This document shows, in pieces, positions 33,929-43,859 of a DNA stretch of 64,000 bases. The stretch's first letter is position 1, and every line of letters begins with the position of its first letter. The DNA lies in contig JADMXW010000016.1 in the NCBI GenBank assembly GCA_015548865.1, forward strand, positions 1 to 64,000, given 5' to 3'. This stretch comes from Serratia marcescens (GTDB lineage Bacteria; Pseudomonadota; Gammaproteobacteria; Enterobacterales; Enterobacteriaceae). The position numbers and the translations under genes are program-made. Below the pieces are notes generated by a model that was not told the origin of the DNA, did not search any database, and was given only the letters and a program-made list of their open reading frames with translations.

Positions 33929-34675
33929 ATGAAGATTTTTTTACCCATGCAGATGGTGGGTTTTTTTATCAGCACAATTCTAGCAATGCCCGCAGCCAAC
34001 AGTGCTATCAACCTTGATCGCACACGTGTTATTTTTAACGAAAATGAGCAATCCACTACGGTGATGTTATCGAACCAAAATGCGGAGAACCCATTTTTGG
34101 CACAGTCCTGGTTAACGGATGAAAACCGTAACAAGATTTCTACACCATTATTGGTGCTTCCTGCATTACAACGCATTGAGCCCAAAGGACACAGTTTGAT
34201 CAGCCTGGTAAAAACAGGCCAACTGGCACATTTACCAAAGGACAGAGAGTCACTGTTTTATTTAAATGTGCGTGAGATTCCGCCTAAACCCGATAAAGCT
34301 AACGTATTGCAAATTGCGATTCAGTCGGAAATTAAAGTTTTTTTCCGTCCGCAACAAATCACCCCGGCGCGAGGTGAAATATGGCAAAACAAGCTGAGAA
34401 TCACGAAGTCTGGCAAGCAGCTTAAGGTTGAAAACCCTACGCCCTATTACATCACGGTCAGCAATATTTTACAGCAGTCCAAAAATACACATCAGAATCC
34501 GACACGCCTGCTAGCCGGCAATGCCTTTATGGTTTCTCCAAGGGGCAGTATTGATGTGGACGTAACGGACAGTCGGGTGAATCAATTTTTCCTGTATTAC
34601 GTTAATGACTACGGTGGTCATTTGGAGGTGCCTTTTACCTGCACGCAAAATCGTTGTCAGCCCGTCAGTTTGTGA
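33929..34675 (+). CDS. Periplasmic fimbrial chaperone
   Basis: The 248-residue PapD/FimC-type chaperone has a signal peptide ending near ANSA (residue 25) and two immunoglobulin-like domains. INLDRTRVIFNENEQSTTVM is the first strand pair, and LFYLNVREIPPK carries the family G1-strand motif and the conserved basic residue region. It has a C-terminal cysteine pair (FTCTQNRCQ) of the kind seen in some chaperones. It follows the usher by 42 bp. Confidence 0.92.
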   Translation: MKIFLPMQMVGFFISTILAMPAANSAINLDRTRVIFNENEQSTTVMLSNQNAENPFLAQSWLTDENRNKISTPLLVLPALQRIEPKGHSLISLVKTGQLAHLPKDRESLFYLNVREIPPKPDKANVLQIAIQSEIKVFFRPQQITPARGEIWQNKLRITKSGKQLKVENPTPYYITVSNILQQSKNTHQNPTRLLAGNAFMVSPRGSIDVDVTDSRVNQFFLYYVNDYGGHLEVPFTCTQNRCQPVSL

Positions 34676-34759
34676 TGCAGTTATTGATGAGTGTTGTTTG
34701 TGTATTTTGCGCGGATGATACCCCGTTTAATTCGAGTGATATAAATAGAGGAGTGGCAT

Positions 34760-35797
34760 ATGCCTTTTCTAACCCAAAATAGCCTCCGTGCACTTATTTC
34801 AAGCGGCGGTTTACTCCTGCTCAGCACATTCTCATTCCAGGCTAATGCACTGGAGTGCCGTTTAGGGACCACTACAGGTTCGGTAAACGATTATGAAAAT
34901 GTGGGTACATTAAAAATACCAGCAACCTTACCAATAGGTAGCCGCCTGTGGACGTCACAAAGTTATACGCGAAACCTTGCCTGCTGGGCTTATCAAAGCG
35001 TAAAACCTCAGGGAGAAATGTCTTACTTTTACCCTAATCCGGATGGAAAAGTCATTGGTGAGGGTATCGGTATTGGGATTATCTATAACGGCCAAGACCT
35101 CGGTATTATCACCAATGGTGGTACTAGCGCTTCACGCGTCTCCACCGGAAGTTGGATCAATCCGGGGCCGTCCGGTACCCATGCGCCCACTAACCCCACC
35201 ATGCTAAACGTCACGGTACAACTCTACCTAGAGAAAACTGGCAATATTACCAATAGCACGGCCGGGGTTGACGGGCTAAAAGTCTTTCAAATTGATGGTG
35301 AAGGCGGTATCAACAACAAACCGGACAGTAACTATGGTCTCACACTTTCCGGTTTGCACGGAATTGAAGTAATGCAATGCTCCGCAAACATCACTGTCTC
35401 ACCCGACAGCTACGTCGACTTTGGTACCGTAAGGTCATGGAATGATGCCAATGCGGGTGTCGTGGCCCAATCGGTATTTCGCATTAACGCCTCAACGGAT
35501 GGTGGGGAAGATTGCGGAAAAGGATTTAACTTAAACGTTAATTTCGATGCGGCAGCACAGGGGAATACGCTGGTCAGCATTGATGGGATGGATATGGGAA
35601 ACGGATCAACGCTGAAAATTGAAGATCAGCTGACTGCAAGCAATGTGACGTTCAACCAATTTATTCCGTTTATCAGCCAACTCACTGCAGCGAACGGTGT
35701 TGTGGAGCGCGCGTATACGGCTCGTTTATATGCCTCTGGCCCAGCGGTCATTGGTGATACAGAAAAAAATATCATCCTGCGTTTTAACTATTACTGA
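34760..35797 (+). CDS. Two-domain fimbrial tip adhesin
   Basis: The 345-residue product has a signal peptide ending about ANA (residue 30) and an N-terminal domain of about 180 residues unlike pilins, presumably receptor-binding, with its own cysteines (LECRLG and LACWAY). A C-terminal pilin domain starts near EVMQCSANITVSPDSYVDFG and ends ILRFNYY. This two-domain form is that of FimH/MrpH-like tip adhesins. The receptor cannot be guessed. It lies between chaperone and last minor subunit. Confidence 0.8.
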   Translation: MPFLTQNSLRALISSGGLLLLSTFSFQANALECRLGTTTGSVNDYENVGTLKIPATLPIGSRLWTSQSYTRNLACWAYQSVKPQGEMSYFYPNPDGKVIGEGIGIGIIYNGQDLGIITNGGTSASRVSTGSWINPGPSGTHAPTNPTMLNVTVQLYLEKTGNITNSTAGVDGLKVFQIDGEGGINNKPDSNYGLTLSGLHGIEVMQCSANITVSPDSYVDFGTVRSWNDANAGVVAQSVFRINASTDGGEDCGKGFNLNVNFDAAAQGNTLVSIDGMDMGNGSTLKIEDQLTASNVTFNQFIPFISQLTAANGVVERAYTARLYASGPAVIGDTEKNIILRFNYY

Positions 35798-35841
35798 CCG
35801 GTGCGGCACGTTTACCACCACGTTTTATAATGAGGTAAAAG

Positions 35842-36387
35842 ATGAACAACGATGCTATTCGCCGGACACGCCTGTCGGCATTCTGGCTATCGACATTGGC
35901 ATCCGTCGCGGCATGGGGGGTAACCCCATCCAACCTGACTGATGCGACCGTGACCTTCCATGTGCAAGTAGTCAGTTCTCCCTGTAATCTTCAAGATAAC
36001 AGTAAAGAGATTATTGTTGATATGGGCGAAACGTCCACGCGCAAGCTGCAAACGCAACAGTATGGAGACTGGCACGCGTTCACTTTAGGCTTTACTGAAT
36101 GCAATACGGATACCTTTCAGAATGTTGCCATTCAATTTTTAGGCACAGAAGACACTCATCTCCCCGGTCGCCTGGCATTGGATGGCAGTTCGGGAGCCAA
36201 GGGGGTGGCGATTGGAATTTACTATGGCAACAGTCTCGTTGCCATTAACAACAGCACAGAATGGATCCCCTTGCAGGACGGAGATAACATCCTTCCTTTT
36301 TCAGCTCGTATTGAAAAAACCCCGAATGATATCTTGCAATCCGGTGACTACACAGCGACGGCACACTTCAAGCTGAGTTATCTTTGA
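35842..36387 (+). CDS. Minor fimbrial subunit
   Basis: The 181-residue pilin has a signal-like N-terminus (FWLSTLASVAAWG), the donor strand (DATVTFHVQVVSSPC), paired cysteines (SSPCNL and TECNTD) and a C-terminus ending HFKLSYL with the conserved Tyr. It probably forms an adaptor or terminator of the fimbria. It follows the adhesin by about 45 bp and ends the main operon. Confidence 0.85.
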   Translation: MNNDAIRRTRLSAFWLSTLASVAAWGVTPSNLTDATVTFHVQVVSSPCNLQDNSKEIIVDMGETSTRKLQTQQYGDWHAFTLGFTECNTDTFQNVAIQFLGTEDTHLPGRLALDGSSGAKGVAIGIYYGNSLVAINNSTEWIPLQDGDNILPFSARIEKTPNDILQSGDYTATAHFKLSYL

Positions 36388-36583
36388 AAAATGCGCACTG
36401 GCACATCTGAATCGAGACGGAACATCAAAACGTTCCATGAGTGACGATGGCCGCAAACCCATCCCACAAGAAACAAATATTAAACATTTTCATGGCGAAT
36501 CTTTAACATTTCAATAAATGTCTTAAAGTTATTTCTAAAGAGTCCGTTGTTAGATAAACGTAGGGCTGTTTGGAGATATCATC

Positions 36584-36886
36584 ATGAGAGCATGGTTTTT
36601 GTACGGCGCACTTCTATCATGGGCTGGTTTTTCACTTCCCACCGCGATTGCCTCTTCCGCCATCAATACCGGGGTCATTCATATTGTTGGCACCATTGTT
36701 GAACCCCCGTGCGATATTTCAATGCAGTCACAACAGGTGACCGCGCAGTGTTTTCGACAAGGACAGCGGCATACACTCACCCTTTCCAAGCTAACGCAGC
36801 AGCATGCATTGCCCCTGGGTGTAGGTTATATAGCCCCCATATCCTTAAGCGCTACAGTCAAAGTGGTGGTCATCAGTTACCAATAA
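36584..36886 (+). CDS. Miniature pilin-like protein
   Basis: The 100-residue protein has a signal peptide (to about IASS, residue 25). A donor-strand-like segment follows with the first pilin cysteine (GVIHIVGTIVEPPCDI), then a second cysteine (AQCFRQ) and a C-terminal strand ending VVVISYQ, a typical chaperone recognition end. The middle of the pilin fold is missing, so the mature form would be about 75 residues against the usual 150. It lies about 200 bp after the operon. It may be a shortened pilin, a rod terminator or a decayed gene; the frame is intact. Confidence 0.6.
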   Translation: MRAWFLYGALLSWAGFSLPTAIASSAINTGVIHIVGTIVEPPCDISMQSQQVTAQCFRQGQRHTLTLSKLTQQHALPLGVGYIAPISLSATVKVVVISYQ

Positions 36887-36928
36887 TGGCAGATATGCGT
36901 CTGCCACTTAGCGCAATCGTCCTATCTC

Positions 36929-36971
36929 GATAACATAGCCTGATGATGTGGATGTCATCAGCTACGTTATC
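36929..36971. terminator. Long imperfect hairpin between fimbrial and yjjA-like genes
   Basis: GATAACATAGCCTGATGA (36929-36946) pairs with TCATCAGCTACGTTATC (36955-36971) apart from one mismatch and one bulge. It lies between convergent genes and overlaps the yjjA-like stop. There is no clear T run. Confidence 0.45.
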
Positions 36972-37440
36972 AGGAAAGAAAAGCGATCCCTTGCTTAAGT
37001 ACCAGATCGCAGGCCTTGGTTTTGACTTTTTCGGCCAGTGGTGTACTGCCGATATTATTGAGATTTAATGCTTGTCCGTCCTTAGTCTGCAACAGCCCGG
37101 CCATTCCCTGTGTGTAATCTGTTTGTTTCTGTTTTTCAGCGCTGTTCAGCCCTAATTTATCGAGCAATTTGTCTTTGATATTTTCAGTATTCGTTGCGGA
37201 CACCAGCTTCTGCTTAATGCAGTACTGCAAAATGCCCGCGGCATTACCCATGCTACCTGCGCTCAATGCTTGCGTACCGCCACCAAGCAAGCCGGTTAAA
37301 TTGGTGGTTGAGCCACCGTTTTGCCCAAGCTGGCTGGCAGCACTAGATAAGGTATCCTGCCAGTTAGCAGCTTGAAGATGTCCAGTCATTAACAGGCTAG
37401 AAAAAACAGCGCAGTACAGGGTGCGATTCATCAGATTCAT
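36970..37440 (-). CDS. YjjA-like DUF2501 protein
   Basis: From ATG 37440 the 156-residue product has a signal peptide (to about LQA, residue 22). A glycine-rich stretch follows (GLLGGGTQALSAGSMGNAAG), then a helical domain with two cysteines (LQYCIKQKL and KACDLVLKQ). This is the DUF2501/YjjA family, small exported proteins of unknown role. The start has no strong ribosome site, and ATG 37431 is the alternative. It follows dcuA by about 110 bp in the same direction. Confidence 0.75.
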   Translation of the reverse strand: MNLMNRTLYCAVFSSLLMTGHLQAANWQDTLSSAASQLGQNGGSTTNLTGLLGGGTQALSAGSMGNAAGILQYCIKQKLVSATNTENIKDKLLDKLGLNSAEKQKQTDYTQGMAGLLQTKDGQALNLNNIGSTPLAEKVKTKACDLVLKQGIAFLS

Positions 37441-37552
37441 CACGCGGTCACTCTGGTTTAATAAAACAGGTTCAATAAAAAAGGAGATACACCGCCAGGC
37501 AGTATACCTCCTCTTCATCATAGCAACATCAACGGTTGCAGCGTACTCTCTG

Positions 37553-38854
37553 TTACAGCACGATATTACCCACCACAAAACCGAATGCAACGGACAGCGC
37601 AATCGTTAACACTCCCGGCACCAGAAACGCATGGTTAAAAACATATTTGCCGATACGGGTCGAACCGGTGTCATCCATTTCCACCGCCGCCAGCAAGGTT
37701 GGGTAGGTTGGCAAGACAAACAGTGCGGATACTGCGGCAAAGGAGGCTACCACGGTGACCGGGGAAACGCCAAGAACCAAGGCTGCAGGCAGCAGCGCCT
37801 TTGCTGTCGCTGCCTGTGAATAGAGCAACATTGAGGCAAAGAACAGCACCACAGCCAGCATCCAGGGATAGTTTTGTAACAGTGCCCCCGCCGTACTCTG
37901 GATGTCATTGATGTGCGCTTTGACAAAGGTATCCCCCAACCAGGCAACCCCCATGACGCACACGCAAGCACTCATACCCGATTTAAATGTGCTGGCAGAA
38001 AGCACTTTGCTGGTATCAATTTTACAGGTGATAGCAATGAGCGTAGCGATGGTCAGCATAAACACAACGATAGCTTCGTTACGCGGCAACACAGGGTTAG
38101 TAATCAGCTTCACCGTGTCACTGATTGCCGTGGCGTAACCGACTACGGCAATAATCCCGAGCAGGAACAAAAGCACCGACAGTTTCGCGCCTGGTTTGAT
38201 CTCTAACGTACTGACAGCACGCACAGACACCTCGCCATTTTTAAGCCGTTGTTGATAGACCTCATCATCTTTCAGCTCTTTACCAAGAAAGTTGGTGACA
38301 ACGGCCGTCAGCAGCACAGCGGCAAGCGTTGTGGGGATACATATTCCTAACAGCATCAGATAACTGACACCGTGCGGTTCCAGAATACCGGCCGCAAAAA
38401 CCACGGCGGCGGAAATGGGAGATGCAGTGATCGCCACCTGAGAGGCAACTACGGCAATAGAAAGCGGACGAGACGGACGAATTCCCTGTTCTTTCGCTAC
38501 TTCCGCAATCACCGGTAACGTTGAAAATGCGGTATGCCCTGTGCCCGCCAGCAGTGTCATAAAATAGGTAACAACCGGGGCAAGGAAGGTGACATATTTA
38601 GGCTGACGGCGTAACAGTTTTTCCGCCAGACTGACCAGATAGTCCATGCCGCCCGCCACCTGCATAGCGGCAATGGCCGCAATCACCGCCATAATGATTT
38701 CGATAACATCGAACGGGATGGCTCCCGGTTTGATATGGAGACCAAGCGTCAGCACCAGCACCCCTAATCCACCGGCAAAGCCGATACCAATGCTACCGAG
38801 GCGTGATCCTAAATAAATGGCAAGCAGAACGACGAAGAGTTCCACGACAAGCAT
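37553..38854 (-). CDS. dcuA: Anaerobic C4-dicarboxylate transporter DcuA
   Basis: The 433-residue inner-membrane carrier exchanges aspartate, fumarate, malate and succinate. ATG 38854 follows AAGGAG at 8 bases and gives MLVVELFVVLLAIYLGSRLG, the exact DcuA N-terminus; a longer frame is rejected. Conserved blocks include VIAEVAKEQGIRPSRPLS, ITASPISAAVV and LYSQAATAKALLPAAL. It lies 117 bp downstream of aspA, the usual aspA-dcuA operon, which couples aspartate uptake to fumarate formation. Confidence 0.93.
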   Translation of the reverse strand: MLVVELFVVLLAIYLGSRLGSIGIGFAGGLGVLVLTLGLHIKPGAIPFDVIEIIMAVIAAIAAMQVAGGMDYLVSLAEKLLRRQPKYVTFLAPVVTYFMTLLAGTGHTAFSTLPVIAEVAKEQGIRPSRPLSIAVVASQVAITASPISAAVVFAAGILEPHGVSYLMLLGICIPTTLAAVLLTAVVTNFLGKELKDDEVYQQRLKNGEVSVRAVSTLEIKPGAKLSVLLFLLGIIAVVGYATAISDTVKLITNPVLPRNEAIVVFMLTIATLIAITCKIDTSKVLSASTFKSGMSACVCVMGVAWLGDTFVKAHINDIQSTAGALLQNYPWMLAVVLFFASMLLYSQAATAKALLPAALVLGVSPVTVVASFAAVSALFVLPTYPTLLAAVEMDDTGSTRIGKYVFNHAFLVPGVLTIALSVAFGFVVGNIVL

Positions 38855-38971
38855 ACAATGCTCCTTAACGATGGTTAAAAGTCGTGCGATGGTATTGTTG
38901 TTATTATCTTTTTTATGAGTGGACATCAGGCACAGGGGTTAACCTGTGCCTGTGGTTAATCAATGGGAGAG

Positions 38972-40405
38972 TTAGACGTTTTCGTCGGTATAACGCTTCG
39001 CCTTGTAGGCCGGATGCATCAGGTTTTGGGTGGAGAAAATGTCATCCAGCTCACTTTCAGTCAGCAAGCCGCGCTCCAGCACCACTTCACGCACGCTCTT
39101 ACCGGTTTCAGCACAAATCTTGCCAACAATGTCGCCATTGTGGTGGCCGATAAACGGATTGAGGTAAGTGACAATGCCGATGGAGTTGAATACGTAAGCT
39201 TCACAGACCGCTTTATTGGCTGTGATGCCGTTAACGCATTTTTCTAACAGGTTGTAACAAGCATTGGTGAGGATCTGGATAGACTCAAACATCGCCTGGC
39301 CGATCACCGGTTCCATCACGTTGAGTTGCAACTGCCCTGCTTCAGAGGCCATGGTGACGCAAGTATCGTTACCGATCACTTTGAAACACACCTGATTCAC
39401 CACTTCAGGCACCACCGGGTTCACCTTGGCAGGCATGATGGAAGAGCCAGCCTGCAGTTCTGGCAGGTTGATTTCATTCAGGCCAGCGCGTGGGCCTGAA
39501 GAAAGCAAACGCAGGTCATTACAGATTTTCGACATCTTCACGGCCAGACGTTTTAGCGCGCCATGCACCATCACATACGCACCGCAGTCGGAGGTGGCTT
39601 CGATCAAATCTTCGGCCGGTACGCACGGCAAACCACTCACTTCTGCCAGACGTTGTACAGCAAGATGCTGATACTCATCTGGAGTGTTAAGACGTGTCCC
39701 GATAGCAGTTGCGCCCAGATTCACTTCCAGCAGTAACTCTGCGGTGCGCAGCAGGTTTTTGTTCTCTTCTTTCAGCAGTACGTAGAAAGCATGGAACTCT
39801 TGGCCCAGCGTCATCGGTACCGCGTCCTGCAACTGGGTACGCCCCATCTTCAGGATGGTTTCGAATTCTTTGGCTTTACGCTCAAAACCGTCCGCCAACT
39901 GCGTGATGGCTTCGACGAGTTTCAGGATGGAACTGTACACCGCAATACGAAAGCCAGTGGGATAGGCATCGTTGGTAGACTGGCATTTGTTCAGATGATC
40001 GTTAGGGTTGAGGTACTGATATTCACCTTTTTTATGGCCCATCAATTCCAGGCCAATATTGGCCAGCACTTCGTTAGTGTTCATGTTAACGGAAGTACCT
40101 GCTCCTCCCTGATACACATCAACAGGGAACTGATCCATACATTTGCCGTTATTCAACACTTCATCGCAGGCACGAATAATAGTATCAGCGATCGGACGTG
40201 GGATGGTTTTCAGCTCACGGTTCGCCAAAGCGGCCGCTTTTTTAACCATGACCATAGCGCGTACAAATTCAGGAATATCACTGATTTTATGGTTACTGAT
40301 ATAAAAATTCTCGATTGCGCGCAACGTATGAATTCCATAATAGGCATCGGATGAGACTTCACGGCTGCCCAACAGATCTTCTTCAATACGGGTGTTATTT
40401 GACAT
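38972..40405 (-). CDS. aspA: Aspartate ammonia-lyase AspA
   Basis: AspA converts L-aspartate to fumarate and ammonia. From ATG 40405 (the upstream GTG is not needed) the 477-residue protein follows E. coli AspA. It has [57 protein letters not shown] and the superfamily signature [15 protein letters not shown]. It is the first gene of aspA-dcuA. Confidence 0.96.
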   Translation of the reverse strand: MSNNTRIEEDLLGSREVSSDAYYGIHTLRAIENFYISNHKISDIPEFVRAMVMVKKAAALANRELKTIPRPIADTIIRACDEVLNNGKCMDQFPVDVYQGGAGTSVNMNTNEVLANIGLELMGHKKGEYQYLNPNDHLNKCQSTNDAYPTGFRIAVYSSILKLVEAITQLADGFERKAKEFETILKMGRTQLQDAVPMTLGQEFHAFYVLLKEENKNLLRTAELLLEVNLGATAIGTRLNTPDEYQHLAVQRLAEVSGLPCVPAEDLIEATSDCGAYVMVHGALKRLAVKMSKICNDLRLLSSGPRAGLNEINLPELQAGSSIMPAKVNPVVPEVVNQVCFKVIGNDTCVTMASEAGQLQLNVMEPVIGQAMFESIQILTNACYNLLEKCVNGITANKAVCEAYVFNSIGIVTYLNPFIGHHNGDIVGKICAETGKSVREVVLERGLLTESELDDIFSTQNLMHPAYKAKRYTDENV

Positions 40406-40835
40406 AGTCACTATTCCTTTTTTAATTCATGAACCGTTTTTATTGTTGACCCACCGGTTCACGCAGATTACAAATAGGGTCCATGGATTTATTAGCCAAT
40501 AAGAGGCCGCTCGACATTTTTCAATGTCGGGTAATTTTAGAAAGTTTCAAAAATACTGTACCGAGCGCCCCGAAATAGTCTTTCAGGCCACCTTATTAAC
40601 CAGTACATTATTCAAAGTGTAAAATTCATCACATCATGGATGCGTATTTTTATCTTTCTGTAATAGCGTCTCCGTTGTTCAATTATTTTTCTACACCATA
40701 CTTCATGTTACATGTACGTTAGCTGAGCTCGCTATTTGGCCCATTCCTGAGCCTGATTTCTTACGAGGCTGTCGCAAGCAGCATTCCTGCGAATCTACTT
40801 ATTTAGAATAAAATTTTTAGCGAAATGCATTATCC
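40406..40835. other. aspA upstream region
   Basis: About 430 bp without a gene. It contains a perfect CGACATT-TTTC-AATGTCG hairpin (40512-40529), with no T run on either strand. I could not identify a clear CRP or FNR site for aspA here. Confidence 0.4.
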
Positions 40836-41834
40836 TTATTCCGATGTTTCATCTGCATTGATAGAGACTAGTTTCTCAATACCACGATGCAGACTCTCCA
40901 ATTTTGGAATAAATACCGTTTCGATAATTTCACGAGTCACATCACAGGCCTCCTGAACAAAGGCGCTATATTCATCACGATGGGCCAAAATATACAAAGA
41001 GCGCTTCATGTTCAGTTGTTCAGGCATATGAGTTAATACCTGTCGTGAATAAGTTTCCGATTGCAGGAAGCTGATTGGCGTCGTCACAGCCCATCCCAAA
41101 CCTGCAGCAACCATCGCGGTCAAGGTATCTGCATTATCAAACTCGAGTTGATTGGGTACTCGGATATCAATCCGGCGCAAATAACGTTCGATCTGCATAC
41201 CTATCTGTGAGTTGCGGTTAAAGCGAACCAGAGGCATCGTAGCCGAAAGTTCACGAAGATCCTCAATGGTCTTAATACGCTTACGATAATCCGGCGGTGT
41301 AATGATGAAATACCCCTCGGAGAACAAGCGATAACGAACCACGCTGTCGCTGTCCATCAACGGATCGCTTGTCACGATAAGATCGAGTTCACGCCGGATC
41401 AGTGCTTCTCCTTGCTGAGGACTCAATCCGGTTCTGATGAGCAGTTGCGATGAACTGTTCAACAAGCGTTTGGTAAACGCTGATCCACAGGTAATTGCAA
41501 ACGAATCCACCAGTCCGATACGTAAATCAGGCTTAATCCCCTTACCCGCTTCCAGCACTTGTGCTTTCAGGTTAGCAATTTCTTGCGTCAGCACTTCCCC
41601 ACGATTTTTAAGTGCAATGCCATACGGTGTCAGCACAAATGGGCGTCGAGCCCGGTTAACTAACATCACGCCGAAATCATCTTCCAACAGACGGATTGTC
41701 TGCGACACAGCCGATGGCGTCAGCCCTAACCGGGAAGCGGCCGCTGTCATACTTCCCTCTTCCGCCACGGTCACAAAAACCTGAACGGCATACATATCTA
41801 TCGATTTATTGGCTGACATCGTTTTTTTAACCAT
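40836..41834 (-). CDS. LysR-family transcriptional regulator
   Basis: The 332-residue regulator has an N-terminal LysR helix-turn-helix (residues about 12-70; VFVTVAEEGSMTAAASRLGL then TPSAVSQTIRLLEDDFGVML) and a periplasmic-binding-like effector domain. ATG 41834 has GGAAG upstream; ATG 41819 is an alternative. It lies in the same direction as aspA-dcuA but 430 bp upstream, so control of that operon is possible but unproven. No close named relative is recognised. Confidence 0.85.
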   Translation of the reverse strand: MVKKTMSANKSIDMYAVQVFVTVAEEGSMTAAASRLGLTPSAVSQTIRLLEDDFGVMLVNRARRPFVLTPYGIALKNRGEVLTQEIANLKAQVLEAGKGIKPDLRIGLVDSFAITCGSAFTKRLLNSSSQLLIRTGLSPQQGEALIRRELDLIVTSDPLMDSDSVVRYRLFSEGYFIITPPDYRKRIKTIEDLRELSATMPLVRFNRNSQIGMQIERYLRRIDIRVPNQLEFDNADTLTAMVAAGLGWAVTTPISFLQSETYSRQVLTHMPEQLNMKRSLYILAHRDEYSAFVQEACDVTREIIETVFIPKLESLHRGIEKLVSINADETSE

Positions 41835-42303
41835 TGAATATCTTCCGCGTTTTCATTCCCTCTGGCAGGTTCAGTACGCGATTGACCTGACGTTCTTTCG
41901 CATTGGCGATAGCCGCAGACCTTGTCACTGAGACCAGTTTAGAGAGCCGATCATCGAAAAAATGTAAAACAAGTCACTGATTAATTTTTTCTTATAACTA
42001 GATTTAGCTACACTCAAGGTATCGCATCGTGATAATTCACTGTAGTAATCGAATAATTCGCTATTTTTTCTGCCTCCACGCATTCAAAACAGATATCACC
42101 ACACCATGGAATTCCATGTATCCGTTAGTCTTTTATAGAGATTTGCCCCGACACTGCGTCGGGGCGAACGGTATCGTGGTGTATTGCATGTGTTATCAGT
42201 GACAGATGCAAGGCCGATTTACAGAGAGCAGGCGTGTGCCATGCGTTATCAAGGTGGGCAAACTGAGTGGCAAAACCAGATCTCATCGCGCCATTACTGA
42301 TGG
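41835..42303. other. Intergenic region with a GC hairpin
   Basis: About 470 bp without a credible gene. GCCCCGAC-ACTGC-GTCGGGGC (42145-42165) is a perfect eight-pair hairpin without a T run. The dksA2-like gene ends at the right border. Confidence 0.4.
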
Positions 42304-42732
42304 CTATTTCACCTTTCGGTATTGAGGTTCACGCTGTTCTTGCGTCTGTTTGGCATCAATACTGCGTTCTGCCGTCGGACGAAGTAATAAACGGCGCAAA
42401 CCTATCGCCTCTCCGGTTTCAATACAGTAGCCATATTCCCCCATATCGATACGGCGCAGTGCCGCATCCACTTTAGGCAATAGGCGACTTTCTCTATCAA
42501 TTTGCCTAAACAGCATGCGTAATTCTTCTTCATGAGCCGCTTTGTCGGCATCATCACCACTGGTATCATAGCGATAGATCTCTCCTTTCAGCTCCCCAAT
42601 GTGTGCAAGAATAGTCTGCCGCTCCGTTTCCAACCGCCGACGGAAAAAATCCCGCTGAACGCTATTCATATAGTCCGATTCCGACATGGTAAGTAGCGTT
42701 TGTTCGTCAATAGGCTGCGTTGAATCGTTCAT
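42304..42732 (-). CDS. DksA2-like, zinc-independent DksA paralogue
   Basis: The 142-residue protein has the DksA layout. The coiled coil carries the tip motif DDADKA (Asp60, Asp63, Ala65 equivalent to the DxxDxA needed for action on RNA polymerase), followed by the globular domain GEYGYCIETGEAIG...RPTAERSIDAK. Of the four zinc cysteines of DksA only the first remains: the positions are Cys103, Thr106, Ser124, Ala127. As recalled, this matches the zinc-independent DksA2 of Pseudomonas, which is repressed by Zur and replaces DksA in zinc shortage. A near-perfect Zur box lies 81 bp upstream here. Confidence 0.85.
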   Translation of the reverse strand: MNDSTQPIDEQTLLTMSESDYMNSVQRDFFRRRLETERQTILAHIGELKGEIYRYDTSGDDADKAAHEEELRMLFRQIDRESRLLPKVDAALRRIDMGEYGYCIETGEAIGLRRLLLRPTAERSIDAKQTQEQREPQYRKVK

Positions 42733-42812
42733 TCAGGCTCCTCATGTTGTTCTATCTCCGCGCTGTGTATCCATTCACATTCACAGCAAGGTGCGCAAAT
42801 CACTCACGCAAT

Positions 42813-42829
42813 ATGTTATAACATAACAT
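42813..42829. promoter_or_regulatory. Zur box upstream of the dksA2-like gene
   Basis: ATGTTAT-AAC-ATAACAT has two perfect 7-bp inverted arms with a 3-bp centre, the same geometry as the gammaproteobacterial Zur consensus ATGTTAT-N3-ATAACAT. It lies between the esterase gene and the dksA2-like gene. Confidence 0.8.
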
Positions 42830-42944
42830 TATTTTTTTTAACTCCTTATGTGATAACAAATTCACCCAACATAAACTGTGTTCATTGACATAAAATAAGA
42901 AAATAGATTCCCGGACAGTCCTCATCAGCAGCAATTCTGCATGC

Positions 42945-43856
42945 CTAACGCTGGAAATGGTGCATAAACGCCTGCTGTAACGAAAGCAGAGGGACTGATT
43001 GATGTGACTGTCCGGCATGGATAAAAAGCGAAACCTCAAGCACCTCCCTACCCGCATTCTGCAACCGCCATGCCAGTTCACGAACGCCATCCACCATCCG
43101 ACGCTGACATCGATGCTGGCGTAACGCTTCACGCTGCACCTCAGGTAGCGCCAATTCCCACCGCTCCAACGATTGTTCCCACTCGCCCACAGATAAAAAC
43201 AGCACGGATGCGGCAGAAGCCTCATCTGTCACTTCAGCCTGCAAAAAGCTTGTCGCGACATCATCGATGTATCCATCGTTCCACCACACTGAAGGGCTAG
43301 AGGCATAGTAATGTTGAAAGGCATGGCGACAGGTAAATAGCGTATTGAGCGTAAATAACCCACCATATGAGTGCCCAAATAAAGCTTCTCTATTCGAATC
43401 GATAGCGAACTGTTGCCGAATATAGGGCTTCAGCTCATGTTGAATAAACGCCAAAAATGCCTCTGACTGCCCTGCCAGGCCAATCGGATAATATCCACCA
43501 AGAGGGTTTGACTCAGGCACTCGCTGCGCGACCGCAGGACGATAATCCCGCTCGCGTAGCGTCCCCTCCAGATAGCCGATCGCCACAACCACCCCCGGAG
43601 TCATACAACAACGAGGACGCGCCAGTGTGCGCATCAGGGTTTCCGCCACCGGGAAGTGTACATCACCATCAAGAAGATAGATGACCGGCCATCCCTGCAC
43701 AGGCACAGGCTCATCTGGCCAGGCAATAAGCAGTTGATAATCACCGCAGGTGGAAGAAGTGAAAACCTCCTTCCGCGTTGGATAATGCTGATACAAATAG
43801 AGCACTCCTCTTGTTATTTTTCTATCCTGGCTCATCTGGGATGATGCACCAAACAC
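42945..43856 (-). CDS. Fes/IroE-like siderophore esterase (alpha/beta hydrolase)
   Basis: The ~300-residue esterase-D-family alpha/beta hydrolase has the nucleophile motif GHSYGG (LFGHSYGGLFTLNTLFTC), a TFTSSTCGDYQLLIAWP-type N-terminal strand and a C-terminal His (HAGQSHQS). It resembles IroE-type enzymes that cleave catecholate siderophores. The start is GTG 43856 or ATG 43835. It begins 3 bp after the stop of a deleted entC, so the two were an operon. Whether it still serves a xenosiderophore is unknown. Confidence 0.75.
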   Translation of the reverse strand: MFGASSQMSQDRKITRGVLYLYQHYPTRKEVFTSSTCGDYQLLIAWPDEPVPVQGWPVIYLLDGDVHFPVAETLMRTLARPRCCMTPGVVVAIGYLEGTLRERDYRPAVAQRVPESNPLGGYYPIGLAGQSEAFLAFIQHELKPYIRQQFAIDSNREALFGHSYGGLFTLNTLFTCRHAFQHYYASSPSVWWNDGYIDDVATSFLQAEVTDEASAASVLFLSVGEWEQSLERWELALPEVQREALRQHRCQRRMVDGVRELAWRLQNAGREVLEVSLFIHAGQSHQSVPLLSLQQAFMHHFQR

Positions 43857-43859
43857 AAA

